A stretch of 64,000 bases of DNA from Bradyrhizobium ottawaense (lineage in GTDB: Bacteria > Pseudomonadota > Alphaproteobacteria > Rhizobiales > Xanthobacteraceae), in assembly GCF_900099825.1 (NCBI RefSeq), contig NZ_LT629693.1, forward strand, positions 5,095,001-5,159,000. The letters run 5' to 3'. Positions within the stretch are counted from its first letter, which is position 1. Every line of letters starts with the position of its first letter. The translations under genes were made by a program, and so were the position numbers. The notes beneath the pieces are model-generated. The model saw only the letters and a list, made by a program, of their open reading frames with translations, searched no databases and had not been told where the DNA came from. Positions 43,422 through 52,701 of the stretch are shown here, piece after piece.

Positions 43422-43895
43422 ATGACAACGACCAAGACCGAGACCATCGAGGGCACCGTGGCCGAATACGTCACCGCGGTGATCGGCGGGCAATTGTTCG
43501 GCCTGCCGATCTCCCGCGTCCAGGACGTGTTCATGCCGGAACGGCTGACGCGGGTGCCGCTGTCGTCGGCGGAGATCGCGGGCGTGCTCAATTTGCGCGG
43601 CCGCATCGTCACCGTGGTCGACATGCGCGCCCGGCTCGGCCTGCCGAAGAACGAAGACGGCAAGCCGCCGATGGCGGTCGGCGTCGACCTGCGCGGCGAG
43701 TCCTACGGCCTCTTGATCGACCAGATCGGGGAGGTTCTGAGACTCCGCGACGACAGCCGCGAGGAAAATCCCGTCAACCTCGATCCCCGCATGGCCAAGC
43801 TCGCCGGCGGCGTCCACCGGCTCGACGGCCAGCTCATGGTCGTCCTCGACGTCGATCGCGTCCTCGAAATCGTGCCTGACTTGATGGCGGCATAA
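43422..43895 (+). CDS. cheW: Chemotaxis coupling protein CheW
   Basis: 157 residues forming one CheW/SH3-like double barrel: 'YVTAVIGGQLFGLPISRVQD', 'PLSSAEIAGVLNLRGRIVTV' (the conserved G-x-x-N-L-R-G) and 'YGLLIDQIGEVLRL'. It links CheA to chemoreceptors. It lies 12 bases after cheA and 72 bases before cheY. No receptor gene is in the window, so receptors are encoded elsewhere. Confidence 0.95.
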   Translation: MTTTKTETIEGTVAEYVTAVIGGQLFGLPISRVQDVFMPERLTRVPLSSAEIAGVLNLRGRIVTVVDMRARLGLPKNEDGKPPMAVGVDLRGESYGLLIDQIGEVLRLRDDSREENPVNLDPRMAKLAGGVHRLDGQLMVVLDVDRVLEIVPDLMAA

Positions 43896-43967
43896 CAAGC
43901 AAGCTGCGAAACGAACCTGGAACGGAAACGTCCCTTTCTAAGGGATTGGGAAGTAGAGGGCAGAAAA

Positions 43968-44333
43968 ATGAGAACATGTCTGGTCGTCGATGACTCAAGC
44001 GTCATTCGAAAGGTCGCGCGCCGCATTCTGGAAGGTCTCGATTTCCAGATCATCGAAGCCGAGGATGGCGAGAAGGCGCTGGAAGCCTGCAAACGTGCCA
44101 TGCCCGAGGCGGTACTGCTCGACTGGAACATGCCCGTGATGGACGGCTACGAATTCCTCGGCAATCTGCGCCGCATGCCCGGCGGCGACGCCCCCAAGGT
44201 GGTGTTCTGCACCACCGAGAACGACGTCGCGCATATCGCGCGCGCGCTGCATGCCGGCGCCAACGAATACATCATGAAGCCGTTCGACAAGGACATCGTG
44301 ACCGCGAAGTTCCAGGAAGTCGGACTGATCTGA
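43968..44333 (+). CDS. cheY: Chemotaxis response regulator CheY
   Basis: 121 residues, a single receiver domain: acidic pair in '[18 protein letters not shown]', phospho-acceptor Asp52 in '[17 protein letters not shown]', Thr in '[18 protein letters not shown]' and Lys in '[11 protein letters not shown]'. There is no output domain, so it acts at the flagellar switch or as a phosphate sink. The shine site is GGGAAGTAGAGGG. A hairpin with T runs follows the stop (44350-44381). Confidence 0.93.
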   Translation: MRTCLVVDDSSVIRKVARRILEGLDFQIIEAEDGEKALEACKRAMPEAVLLDWNMPVMDGYEFLGNLRRMPGGDAPKVVFCTTENDVAHIARALHAGANEYIMKPFDKDIVTAKFQEVGLI

Positions 44334-44349
44334 TCCTTATGCTTGCGAT

Positions 44350-44381
44350 CCGGCGGCCGAACGGCCTCCGGTTTTGTTTTG
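44350..44381 (+). terminator. intrinsic terminator or attenuator between cheY and cheB
   Basis: CCGGCGGCC-GAAC-GGCCTCCGG followed by TTTTGTTTTGTTG. The strong stem and T-rich tail would end part of the cheAWY transcripts and so lower cheB-cheR expression relative to cheAWY. Confidence 0.8.
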
Positions 44382-44413
44382 TTGATTGTACCTCGTGGCG
44401 TTTCGGTGAAGTA

Positions 44414-45574
44414 ATGAGTATTGCGTTGACAAGTCCTGCGGCCCCCACGTCGACACGCCAGGAAAAGCTGCGCGTGATGGTGGTCGATGACTCCGTCGTG
44501 ATCCGCGGCATGATTTCGCGGTGGATCGGTGCGGAGCCGGACATGGAGGTTGCCGCCTCCCTGCGCACCGGTCTCGACGCCGTCAACCAGATCGAGCGGG
44601 TCAACCCCGACGTCGCCGTGCTCGATATCGAAATGCCGGAGCTCGACGGCATCTCCGCGCTGCCGCAACTGCTGGCGAAGAAGCGCAACCTCATTATCAT
44701 CATGGCGTCGACGCTGACCCGCCGCAACGCGGAGATCAGCTTCAAGGCGCTTTCGCTCGGCGCGTCCGATTACATTCCGAAGCCGGAAAGCACGCGCGAG
44801 GCCGGCGCGGCCGATATCTTTCACCACGACCTGATTCAGAAGATCCGCCATCTCGGCGCCAAGGTCCGCCGCACCGTATCGCATGCGAGCCCGTCCCTGG
44901 CCCCGGTTCTTGCGCGCGAGGCCACGGCCCGTCCGGCGGCAGCGCCGGTGGCGCAGACGCAATTGATGCGCCGGCCGTTCGGTATGCTGGCGCCGCGCGT
45001 GCTCCTGATCGGCTCATCGACCGGCGGTCCGCAGGCCTTGATGTCGCTGGTCACGGAAATCGGCCCGGTGATCGACCGCTTTCCCGTGCTGATCACCCAG
45101 CACATGCCGCCGACCTTCACCACGATTCTCGCCGAGCATCTGGCGCGTTCCAGCCGCCGTCCGGCCCGTGAAGCCGTCGACGGCGAGATCGTCAGGGCCG
45201 GGCAGATCTATCTGGCGCCGGGTGGCCGCCACATGCGCGTCGTGCGCCACGGCGCCGACGCCGCGATCGCGCTCGACGACGGTCCGCCGGTGAATTTCTG
45301 CAAGCCCGCGGTCGATCCGCTGTTCACCTCGGCGATCGATGTCTGGCAGGGCGGCGTCATGTCGGTGATCCTGACCGGCATGGGTTCCGACGGCATGCGC
45401 GGCGGCAAGGACATCGTCGCTGCCGGCGGCAGCGTGATCGCCCAGGACGAGGCCACCAGCGTGGTGTGGGGCATGCCGGGCGCCGCCGCCAATGCCGGCA
45501 TTTGCGCCGCCATCCTTCCGCTCAATCAGATCGCGCCGAAACTGATCCGACTGTTTTCGGGAGATCGTTCGTGA
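44414..45574 (+). CDS. cheB: Chemotaxis protein-glutamate methylesterase CheB
   Basis: 386 residues from ATG 44414. Receiver domain first ('[20 protein letters not shown]', Asp71 in '[14 protein letters not shown]', Lys in 'DYIPKPES'), then a linker, then the methylesterase: Ser in '[15 protein letters not shown]', His in '[16 protein letters not shown]' and Asp in '[17 protein letters not shown]', which complete the Ser-His-Asp triad. It demethylates or deamidates receptors. The stop overlaps the cheR start (GTGA). Confidence 0.95.
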   Translation: MSIALTSPAAPTSTRQEKLRVMVVDDSVVIRGMISRWIGAEPDMEVAASLRTGLDAVNQIERVNPDVAVLDIEMPELDGISALPQLLAKKRNLIIIMASTLTRRNAEISFKALSLGASDYIPKPESTREAGAADIFHHDLIQKIRHLGAKVRRTVSHASPSLAPVLAREATARPAAAPVAQTQLMRRPFGMLAPRVLLIGSSTGGPQALMSLVTEIGPVIDRFPVLITQHMPPTFTTILAEHLARSSRRPAREAVDGEIVRAGQIYLAPGGRHMRVVRHGADAAIALDDGPPVNFCKPAVDPLFTSAIDVWQGGVMSVILTGMGSDGMRGGKDIVAAGGSVIAQDEATSVVWGMPGAAANAGICAAILPLNQIAPKLIRLFSGDRS

Positions 45575-46443
45575 CGCCTCTGGACTATGAGTATCTGCGC
45601 AAGCTTCTGAAAGAGCGTTCCGGACTGGACCTGTCGGCTGACAAGCAATATCTGGTGGAAAGCCGCCTGGCGCCGCTGGCGCGCCGGTCGGGTCTGCCGG
45701 GCATTGCCGAACTGGTCTCGAAAATGAAGAGCGGCGCCGAGCCGCTGGTCGCCGAAGTGGTCGAGGCGATGACCACCAACGAGACGTTCTTCTTCCGCGA
45801 CAAGGTGCCGTTCGATCATCTGAAGGAAGCGGTGCTTCCGGCGCTGGCGCAGGCGCGCGCGGCCCGCCGTGCTTTGCGGATCTGGTGCGCGGCTTCCTCG
45901 ACCGGGCAGGAGCCGTATTCGATCGCGATGTGCCTGAAGGAAGCCGGTGCGATGTTGTCGGGTTGGCGGACCGAGATCGTCGCGACCGATCTCTCGCTCG
46001 GCGTGCTGGAAAAAGCCAGAGCCGGCGTCTTCAGCCAGTTCGAAGTGCAGCGCGGCCTGCCGATCCAGATGCTGGTGAAGTATTTCACGCAGAACGGCGA
46101 GCTGTGGCAGCTCAATGCCGACATCCGCAGCATGGTGCAGTTTCGCCAGCTCAATCTGCTGCAGGATTTCTCCCATCTCGGCACGTTCGACATCATCTTC
46201 TGCCGCAACGTCCTGATCTATTTCGACCAGGCCACCAAGATCAACATCTTCGACCGGATGTCGCGCATGATCGAGCCCGACGGCGTGCTGGCGCTGGGCG
46301 CGGCCGAGTCGGTGGTCGGCATCACCAACGCGTTCAAGCCGTTTCCGGACCGGCGCGGACTTTATTGCTCGAACGTCACGCCGGCCGCGCGCGGCGGCGT
46401 TGCGTCGCTCGGGCTCAGGGCCGTCGCATCCGCGGCGCGTTGA
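45571..46443 (+). CDS. cheR: Chemotaxis protein methyltransferase CheR
   Basis: 290 residues starting at GTG 45571, four bases inside cheB, so translation is coupled. Motifs: '[20 protein letters not shown]' (substrate arginine/threonine loop), '[20 protein letters not shown]' (SAM-binding GxExY), '[20 protein letters not shown]' and '[19 protein letters not shown]'. It methylates receptor glutamates with SAM. It ends the che operon; a dispersed repeat follows. Confidence 0.95.
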   Translation: MTPLDYEYLRKLLKERSGLDLSADKQYLVESRLAPLARRSGLPGIAELVSKMKSGAEPLVAEVVEAMTTNETFFFRDKVPFDHLKEAVLPALAQARAARRALRIWCAASSTGQEPYSIAMCLKEAGAMLSGWRTEIVATDLSLGVLEKARAGVFSQFEVQRGLPIQMLVKYFTQNGELWQLNADIRSMVQFRQLNLLQDFSHLGTFDIIFCRNVLIYFDQATKINIFDRMSRMIEPDGVLALGAAESVVGITNAFKPFPDRRGLYCSNVTPAARGGVASLGLRAVASAAR

Positions 46444-46485
46444 TTTCTTCCGGTTCTTACGACATCGAGACTGGTACTACTCCTT

Positions 46486-46563
46486 TGTTTTGACGCGTTT
46501 TCTTTACGCGAACCGACGTCCACCCACGGATCAAGTCCGAGGGCATGCTTCGCTCGAAAATGC
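46486..46563. repeat. dispersed ~80-bp repeat (orientation 2)
   Basis: Starts TTTGTTTTGACGCGTTTTC and ends CATGCTTCGCTCGAAAA, the reverse complement of the unit at 40402-40486, with close identity to 57947-58025. It lies between the convergent cheR and glutathionylspermidine synthase-like genes and stops a few bases before the latter's stop codon. Confidence 0.9.
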
Positions 46564-46569
46564 TATGGC

Positions 46570-47727
46570 CTACAAAATCGCGTGCGGCAGGAACCGCGAC
46601 GTATTGCCGGTGATCGGATTCTCGTCCTCGCGGATCGACACGCCGCATGGCTCATGGTCGACCAGCCAGCTTCCGAGCACCGGATACTGATCGGAAAAAT
46701 TCGGCAGCGGCGCCAACGCCTGCCGGATGAATCCTTCCGCGCCGTACGGTCCTTCCTGCTCCACCAGCGTGGTGCCGGCGCTGACCAGCGCGACATTGGC
46801 GCCTTCGCGCGAATAGAGCGGCTTGCGCACGAACGAGGTGCCGAGGCGGGCGGCGTTCGGATCGTCCTCGAAATAGGCCGGCAGCAGATTGGGATGGTTC
46901 GGAAACATCTCCCACAACAGCGGCAGAATGCCCTTGTTGGACAGGATGGCCTTCCATGGCGGCTCGATCCAGCGCGTCGGCGCGCTCAATAGCTTCGCGC
47001 CGAACGCATCGTGAAACATCCACTCCCAGGGATAGAGCTTGAAGGCGAGTTCGATGGCGCGGTCGTCGAGATCGACGAACTGGCCGTCGTCGCGCAGCCC
47101 GATGTCTTCGATGTCGATCAGCGTGGTCTTCAATCCGGCCTGCGAGGCCGTGTCCTCGAGATAGGCCAGCGTTCCCGCATCCTCGGCATCCTCGGTCATC
47201 CCTGCGAGATGCAGGTGATGCGCGCCGCCGAACTTCTTCCAGGCCTCGATCAGCCGCTCGTGGATCGAATTGAACTGGTCGGCGCGCTTCGGAATGATGT
47301 TGCGTTCGATCGCCTGTTCGAGCCAGGTCCACTGGAACACCGCCGCTTCGAAGATCGAGGTCGGCGTGTCGGCGTTATATTCCAGCAGTTTTGCGGGGCC
47401 GTGAGCGCCGAAACTCAGGTCAAGCCTGCCATAGAGGCTGCCGTCGTCGCGGTGCCAGCTTTCCGAAATCAGCGGCCAGAACGTTTCCGGCAGCTTCAGC
47501 CGGCGCAGATAATCTTCGTCGTCGACAGCATGGCCGACCAGTTCGAGGCACATCGCGTCGATTTCGGCGGTGGGCGCCTCGATCCCGCGTTCGATCTCAT
47601 CGAGCGTGAACGCGTAGTAGGCGCGCTCGTCCCAATAACGTTCGTCGTCGATGGTGTGAAAATCGAAGCCGGTGCTTTCGGCGGTCGCACGCCAGTCGTC
47701 GCGTTCAGGGCAGACGATGCGCTGCAT
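46570..47727 (-). CDS. Glutathionylspermidine synthase-like protein (YgiC/YjfC family)
   Basis: 385 residues from ATG 47727, which overlaps the stop of the upstream small gene by one base (TGATG). The ATP-grasp synthetase domain is visible: 'ESWHRDDGSLYGRLDLSFGA' , 'KLLEYNADTPTSIFEAAVFQ' , 'AYFEDDPNAARLGTSFVRKP' (ATP-contacting) and 'YSREGANVALVSAG'. YgiC and YjfC share this domain with glutathionylspermidine synthase but lack the amidase half; their true peptide or amine substrates are not known. It is last in a cluster with DUF350 and YgiB-like genes, the same set seen in the enterobacterial yjf locus. Confidence 0.88.
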   Translation of the reverse strand: MQRIVCPERDDWRATAESTGFDFHTIDDERYWDERAYYAFTLDEIERGIEAPTAEIDAMCLELVGHAVDDEDYLRRLKLPETFWPLISESWHRDDGSLYGRLDLSFGAHGPAKLLEYNADTPTSIFEAAVFQWTWLEQAIERNIIPKRADQFNSIHERLIEAWKKFGGAHHLHLAGMTEDAEDAGTLAYLEDTASQAGLKTTLIDIEDIGLRDDGQFVDLDDRAIELAFKLYPWEWMFHDAFGAKLLSAPTRWIEPPWKAILSNKGILPLLWEMFPNHPNLLPAYFEDDPNAARLGTSFVRKPLYSREGANVALVSAGTTLVEQEGPYGAEGFIRQALAPLPNFSDQYPVLGSWLVDHEPCGVSIREDENPITGNTSRFLPHAIL

Positions 47728-47948
47728 CAACCGCCGCCATGCGCGTGTCCGCCATGACCGTGACCATGCAGTCTGCCCGGTGCGCCGCCAAAGCCGCGGT
47801 AGGTCGCGCGGCAATACCTGCGTCCGTCCGGGCCGGGGACGGCCTCATTTCCCGGTCCGCAATCCTGTCGCGGCACCAGCCCCATCGACACCGCACCGAT
47901 CGCGGCACTTCCCATCAATGTCAGCACCACCCGGCGCGAACGTTTCAT
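47727..47948 (-). CDS. small exported His/Gly-rich protein
   Basis: 73 residues: a signal-like N-terminus 'MKRSRRVVLTLMGSAAIGAV', two cysteines ('PRQDCGP' and 'RRYCRATYRG'), and a His/Gly-rich tail 'GRLHGHGHGGHAHGGG' that could bind metal. Its N-terminal pattern resembles that of the DUF1190/YgiB-like protein upstream, of which it may be a short paralog. The start context and one-base overlap with the synthetase gene support a real coupled gene. Confidence 0.65.
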   Translation of the reverse strand: MKRSRRVVLTLMGSAAIGAVSMGLVPRQDCGPGNEAVPGPDGRRYCRATYRGFGGAPGRLHGHGHGGHAHGGG

Positions 47949-48059
47949 GGTTGCGATCCCTGTTTTCCGGTTTCCGTTTTCCGGTCAGCCGGTAGTTTCC
48001 ATCACCTGCACAAGCGGACGCAAGCGAAAGCCCGCCGCTTCACGGCTTCGTGCGGGCAC

Positions 48060-48470
48060 TCAGCCGCCGCCGGAGAAATGTCCGGCGAAGGCATGCGCGA
48101 ACGAACCAAAGCCGCCGCGTTGCACGCCGCCCGAACCTGACTCCGAAGCGCCCGAGCCCGCGTGGCTCGAAGAAGAGTCGCCCGAGGAAGAACTGCTTGA
48201 GAAGAAGTTGCTGCGCGAGGAACCGCCGCCCGAGCCGCTGTGGCCGCCGGAGGAAGATCCGCGCGGCTGGCATTCCGTCGATGCCGCCATTCCCGGCGGT
48301 GTCTGCTGGCAACTCTCGCTCGGCATCAGCGCATAGGCGCCGCCGCCGACCGCCAGCGTGCCCATCAGCAACAGTGCGACATGGCCGGAGCGTTTCACCG
48401 GCGCCGGCGTGATCAGCGGGGTGCCGACCGGTCTGCGCTTGCCGAATTCAGGGGAGGGCTTGTCGGTCAT
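48060..48470 (-). CDS. YgiB-like (DUF1190-type) membrane-anchored protein
   Basis: 136 residues from ATG 48470, two bases after the DUF350 stop. A cytoplasmic N-terminus is followed by one membrane segment ('GHVALLLMGTLAVGGGAYAL') and an extracytoplasmic part with two cysteines ('SCQQTPPGMAASTECQPRG'), a long Ser/Gly-rich low-complexity region and a C-terminal 'VQRGGFGSFAHAFAG'. The Cys pair and the RGGFG end are like YgiB. Function of the family is unknown; it is genetically linked with YgiC-type synthetases. Confidence 0.6.
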   Translation of the reverse strand: MTDKPSPEFGKRRPVGTPLITPAPVKRSGHVALLLMGTLAVGGGAYALMPSESCQQTPPGMAASTECQPRGSSSGGHSGSGGGSSRSNFFSSSSSSGDSSSSHAGSGASESGSGGVQRGGFGSFAHAFAGHFSGGG

Positions 48471-48472
48471 GG

Positions 48473-48877
48473 TCAGTAGATCATGCAGGCGGCGTTGAGC
48501 GCGCCCGCGGCAAGCGATGACAATCCGAGCCAGATCGCGGCGGCGAGTTCGCCGGCCGCGATCCGCGCCGACAGGTTCGGCACCGGGATCTTGACGATGT
48601 AATAGACGGCGATCTGCACGATCAGCGCAATCGCGCTCCAGATCAGGCAATCCACCACGTTGGCGGAATGGGCGATGGCCGAGACCACCGGCAGCACGAA
48701 GCCGAGCAGGCTCAGGCCGAGCGCGATCGCGGCCGCCGGATCGTTGGCGCGGATCAGCGCGAACTCATCATGCGGCGTGACGCGGGTGTAGACGAACAGG
48801 TAGGCGACGACGGCGACCAGTGCCGTGCAGAAATAGACCAAGAACGCCGGCAGCCCGGCGAGGGATTGTAGGATCAT
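48473..48877 (-). CDS. DUF350 (YjfL) family membrane protein
   Basis: 134 residues with four hydrophobic segments: 'FLVYFCTALVAVVAYLFVYT', 'AIALGLSLLGFVLPVVSAIA', 'DCLIWSAIALIVQIAVYYIV' and 'IAAGELAAAIWLGLSSLAAG', and the paired 'GELAAAIWLG' typical of DUF350. Enterobacterial yjfL is found with yjfM (DUF1190) and yjfC (synthetase); the same order is kept here. It is first in this four-gene operon. Confidence 0.82.
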   Translation of the reverse strand: MILQSLAGLPAFLVYFCTALVAVVAYLFVYTRVTPHDEFALIRANDPAAAIALGLSLLGFVLPVVSAIAHSANVVDCLIWSAIALIVQIAVYYIVKIPVPNLSARIAAGELAAAIWLGLSSLAAGALNAACMIY

Positions 48878-48955
48878 TCGACGTGCCCCGACTCGACCAG
48901 CCCTCAGGCTGGCACCATTGGTCGGTGCACGCGAAGTGACGGTTCAATCCCAAAC

Positions 48956-48980
48956 AAAAACCCCGCCATTTGCGGCGGGG
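48956..48980 (-). terminator. ctrA intrinsic terminator
   Basis: Read on the minus strand: GGACCCCGCCGCAAATGGCG then GGGTTTTTG. The perfect seven-base stem CCCCGCC/GGCGGGG and T run lie 49 bases after the ctrA stop. Confidence 0.9.
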
Positions 48981-49028
48981 TCCAGTCGGGAGGAGTGAGC
49001 CTTCTGGCTCGCTGTAAACCCGTAAAGT

Positions 49029-49730
<702 letters not shown>

Positions 49731-49805
49731 GCCAGTCCCCTATCGTCGCCGCTCCGGGCGTCAGGTCGGCCGCACTTGCGGCACTCAAAACGCCTTTGAA
49801 CAACT

Positions 49806-49974
49806 GATTCGGATCCTGACGACATATGGTTAACAAAATCTGATTCACGTTCGCAAGCTCTATCAGTGCAATTTTTATCGAATCGCCCTAAGATATTGCG
49901 TCGAAGCAGCTTTTCCCTACCGTTCTCGTTCAAGCTCCACTTTAAGAGACGGAACTAACCGACTCCCGCGACTC
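49806..49974. promoter_or_regulatory. cluster of five GANTC (CcrM) sites in the ctrA-fliI intergenic region
   Basis: GATTC at 49806, GATTC at 49842, GAATC at 49880, GACTC at 49961 and GACTC at 49970. About one to two would be expected in 366 bases by chance. In Caulobacter, CcrM methylation of GANTC controls ctrA transcription. The nearby sequence GGTTAACAAAATCTG (about 49828) contains TTAA, part of the CtrA half-site. The assignment as a regulatory region is inference from these patterns. Confidence 0.55.
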
Positions 49975-50096
49975 GACCTTCGTTCTGTCGGCCGAGCGCT
50001 CTCAGTCACCAAAGACAGTGACGTAATGATTAACGATGCGGGTAAACACGAGGTTAAGCGCCGGGCTCTAAAGCGCGGAAACTTAAGGTTTTCGCA

Positions 50097-51422
50097 ATGA
50101 AGGCCCTCGCGGAGCAGATCGGCGACATCGACGGCGTCAATATATATGGCCGTGTGGTTGGCGTGCGCGGACTGATGGTCGAGATCGCGGGGCCGATCCA
50201 CGCGATGTCGGTCGGCGCCCGCATCGTGATCGAAACCGGCGGCAGCCGTTTTATCCCGGCCGAAGTCATCGGCTTTTCCGGCAGCAACGCTGTCGTCATG
50301 CCGTTCGGTGGCCTCGAAGGCGTCCGGCGCGGCTGCCGCGCCGTGATCGCCAGTGCCGGGAACCAGGTGCGGCCGTCGCCGGCCTGGCTCGGCCGGGTGA
50401 TCAACGCGATGGGTGAGCCGATCGACGGCAAGGGGCCGCTGGTGCAGGGTCCGTCGCCGATGCCGTATCGCGCTTCGCCGCCGCCGGCGCATTCGCGCAA
50501 GCGCGTCGGCGCGCCGCTCGATCTCGGGGTGCGCGCGCTCAACACCTTCCTGACCTGCTGCCGCGGCCAGCGGCTCGGCATCTTCGCCGGCTCCGGCGTC
50601 GGCAAGTCGGTGCTGCTGTCGATGCTGGCGCGCAACGTCGATGCCGACATCACCGTGATCGGCCTGATCGGCGAACGCGGCCGCGAGGTGCAGGAATTCC
50701 TGCAGGAAGATCTCGGCGACGCCGGCCTGGCGCGCTCGGTGGTGGTGGTCGCGACCTCGGACGAGCCGGCCTTGATGCGGCGGCAGGCGGCTTATCTGAC
50801 GCTGGCGATCGCCGAGTATTTTCGCGACGAGGACAAGGACGTGCTGTGCCTGATGGATTCGGTCACGCGCTTTGCGATGGCGCAGCGCGAGATTGGGCTT
50901 TCCGCCGGCGAGCCGCCAACCGCCAAGGGCTATACGCCGACCGTGTTTACCGAGCTGCCGAAGCTGTTGGAACGGGCAGGGCCGGGCATCAGCGTCGGCA
51001 CCATCACTGCGATCTTCACGGTTCTGGTCGACGGCGACGATCATAATGAGCCGATCGCGGACGCCGTGCGCGGCATCCTCGACGGCCACATCGTGATGCA
51101 GCGCTCGATTGCCGAGCGCGGACGGTTTCCGGCGATCAACATCCTCAGATCGGTGTCCCGCACCATGCCGCGGTCGGCCGATCCGGCCTATCTGCCGGTG
51201 ATCACCAAGGGCCGCCAGGTAATGGCGACCTACGCCGACATGGAGGAGCTGATCCGGCTCGGCGCCTATCGCGCGGGCTCGAGCCCGGAGGTCGACGAGG
51301 CGATCCGGCTGCACGAGCCGCTGGAAGGTTTCCTGCGCCAGTCCAGGGACGAAAATTCAAGCCTCGCCGACGGCTACCGCCAATTGGCTGAAATCCTGAC
51401 AAATTTGGAAACGGAACGCTAA
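50097..51422 (+). CDS. fliI: Flagellar type III export ATPase FliI
   Basis: 441 residues. P-loop '[20 protein letters not shown]', '[20 protein letters not shown]', Walker B '[20 protein letters not shown]' and '[20 protein letters not shown]' are those of the FliI/V-type export ATPases related to F1-beta. It powers export of flagellar rod, hook and filament proteins and works with FliJ, encoded 109 bases downstream. It is divergent from ctrA; flagellar genes of this class are typical CtrA targets. Confidence 0.95.
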   Translation: MKALAEQIGDIDGVNIYGRVVGVRGLMVEIAGPIHAMSVGARIVIETGGSRFIPAEVIGFSGSNAVVMPFGGLEGVRRGCRAVIASAGNQVRPSPAWLGRVINAMGEPIDGKGPLVQGPSPMPYRASPPPAHSRKRVGAPLDLGVRALNTFLTCCRGQRLGIFAGSGVGKSVLLSMLARNVDADITVIGLIGERGREVQEFLQEDLGDAGLARSVVVVATSDEPALMRRQAAYLTLAIAEYFRDEDKDVLCLMDSVTRFAMAQREIGLSAGEPPTAKGYTPTVFTELPKLLERAGPGISVGTITAIFTVLVDGDDHNEPIADAVRGILDGHIVMQRSIAERGRFPAINILRSVSRTMPRSADPAYLPVITKGRQVMATYADMEELIRLGAYRAGSSPEVDEAIRLHEPLEGFLRQSRDENSSLADGYRQLAEILTNLETER

Positions 51423-51531
51423 CTTTGTCAGGCCATCATCCCCGGCACATGATTAGCCATGCCGGCGGGGCCCAGGGGGGAGCCGGCTTTGTCCCGCGTA
51501 TAAAATTGGGACTTCTGGGGAGTATGAGTCG

Positions 51532-51951
51532 ATGAAGTCACGTGAAACGCTGATCCGCTTGAAGAAATTTCAGGTCGATGAAAAGCGCCGAAGGGTCACC
51601 CAGATCGAAGGCATGATCGCCGATTTCCAGCGCATGTCGGTCGACCTCGAGCGCGAAATCCAGACCGAACAGGACCGGGCCGGGATCAACGATCCCACCC
51701 ATTTCGCCTATCCGACCTACGCCAAGGCGGCGATCCAGCGCCGCGAAAACCTGACCCGCTCCGCCGACGAACTGCGCGTCCAGCTCGAGGACGCCAAGAG
51801 CCTGCTCAGCGAGGCGTTCGAGGAACTCAAGAAGGTCGAACTGCTCGACGAGCGTGACCAGGCGCGCGAACGCGCCGAGGAGAGCGCGCGGGAGCAGGCC
51901 GACATGGACTCAATCGGCCTGATGCGCGCCCGCATCGGCGCGATCGCCTGA
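51532..51951 (+). CDS. fliJ: Flagellar export protein FliJ
   Basis: 139 residues, wholly helical: 'RLKKFQVDEKRRRVTQIEGM', 'DFQRMSVDLEREIQTEQDRA' and 'KKVELLDERDQARERAEESA'. The two-helix coiled coil inserts into the FliI hexamer like the gamma subunit of F1. Position directly after fliI and length (about 140) support the call. An intrinsic terminator follows at 51981-52008. Confidence 0.88.
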   Translation: MKSRETLIRLKKFQVDEKRRRVTQIEGMIADFQRMSVDLEREIQTEQDRAGINDPTHFAYPTYAKAAIQRRENLTRSADELRVQLEDAKSLLSEAFEELKKVELLDERDQARERAEESAREQADMDSIGLMRARIGAIA

Positions 51952-51980
51952 CGCTCCACCGCCGGTTGCCAACGATCGAA

Positions 51981-52008
51981 AGCCCGGGCTGCAACGCCCG
52001 GGCTTTTC
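51981..52008 (+). terminator. fliJ intrinsic terminator
   Basis: AGCCCGGGC-TGCAAC-GCCCGGGCT followed by TTTCC; a perfect nine-base stem 30 bases after the fliJ stop. Confidence 0.9.
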
Positions 52009-52128
52009 CTTGTTGATCCGGCGGAACCCGCGACTTGGTGGCTGGTTTGACGCAAGGTATGCTACGAAGGTGCTCGATTGCTCCCGGCGTAAGCCGCGAT
52101 GGGGGGATCGCGATTTGGGGGACGCTGA

Positions 52129-52674
52129 ATGCTGACGCCAGCTGAGCTGGTCTGGCTGATTGCCGCTGTGGCGAAGGGGGATGAGGCTGCTTTCGAGCGC
52201 CTTTACGCCGCCACGCGCGCGAAACTCTTTGGCGTGGTGCTCCGTATCTTGCGGCGACAGGATCTCGCCGAGGAGGTCATTCAGGAGGCCTACGTCAAAA
52301 TCTGGAACAGTGCCGGACAGTTCAATCCCGGCCTGTCTTCACCGATTACATGGATGGCATCGATCGCGCGCAACCGGGCGATCGACGTGGTGCGCAAGAA
52401 GAGTGAGACGTCGATCGAGGAGGAGCCGACCGCGATGGAAGTCGCGGCCGATTCACCCGATCCCTTGGCGCGGCGCGAGATGACGGAAGAGTTGAAGCGG
52501 TTGCTGGAGTGCGTGGGGCGTCTGGAGCCGGATCGGCAGAAGCTGGTGCTGCTGGCCTATTACAATGGCTGGAGCCGCGAGCAGCTTGCTGCCAAGTTCG
52601 AGACGCCGGTCAATACGGTGAAGACGTGGCTGCGCCGCAGCATGATGGATATCCGGGAATGTCTCGGACTCTAG
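52129..52674 (+). CDS. ECF sigma factor (SigK-like)
   Basis: 181 residues. Region 2 is seen as 'EAAFERLYAATRAKLFGVVL' to 'DLAEEVIQEAYVKIWNSAGQ' and 'SPITWMASIARNRAIDVVRK', region 4 as 'LLECVGRLEPDRQKLVLLAY' and 'NGWSREQLAAKFETPVNTVK'. This is an ECF-type sigma factor of the SigK/RskA-linked group. The anti-sigma gene starts 27 bases downstream. A GGAAC-N16-GGTT sequence at 52023-52047 could be its own promoter, but a match of that quality occurs by chance in 64 kb. Confidence 0.9.
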   Translation: MLTPAELVWLIAAVAKGDEAAFERLYAATRAKLFGVVLRILRRQDLAEEVIQEAYVKIWNSAGQFNPGLSSPITWMASIARNRAIDVVRKKSETSIEEEPTAMEVAADSPDPLARREMTEELKRLLECVGRLEPDRQKLVLLAYYNGWSREQLAAKFETPVNTVKTWLRRSMMDIRECLGL

Positions 52675-52701
52675 GAATTTTGGGTGTCTGGACTTTGAAC
52701 G

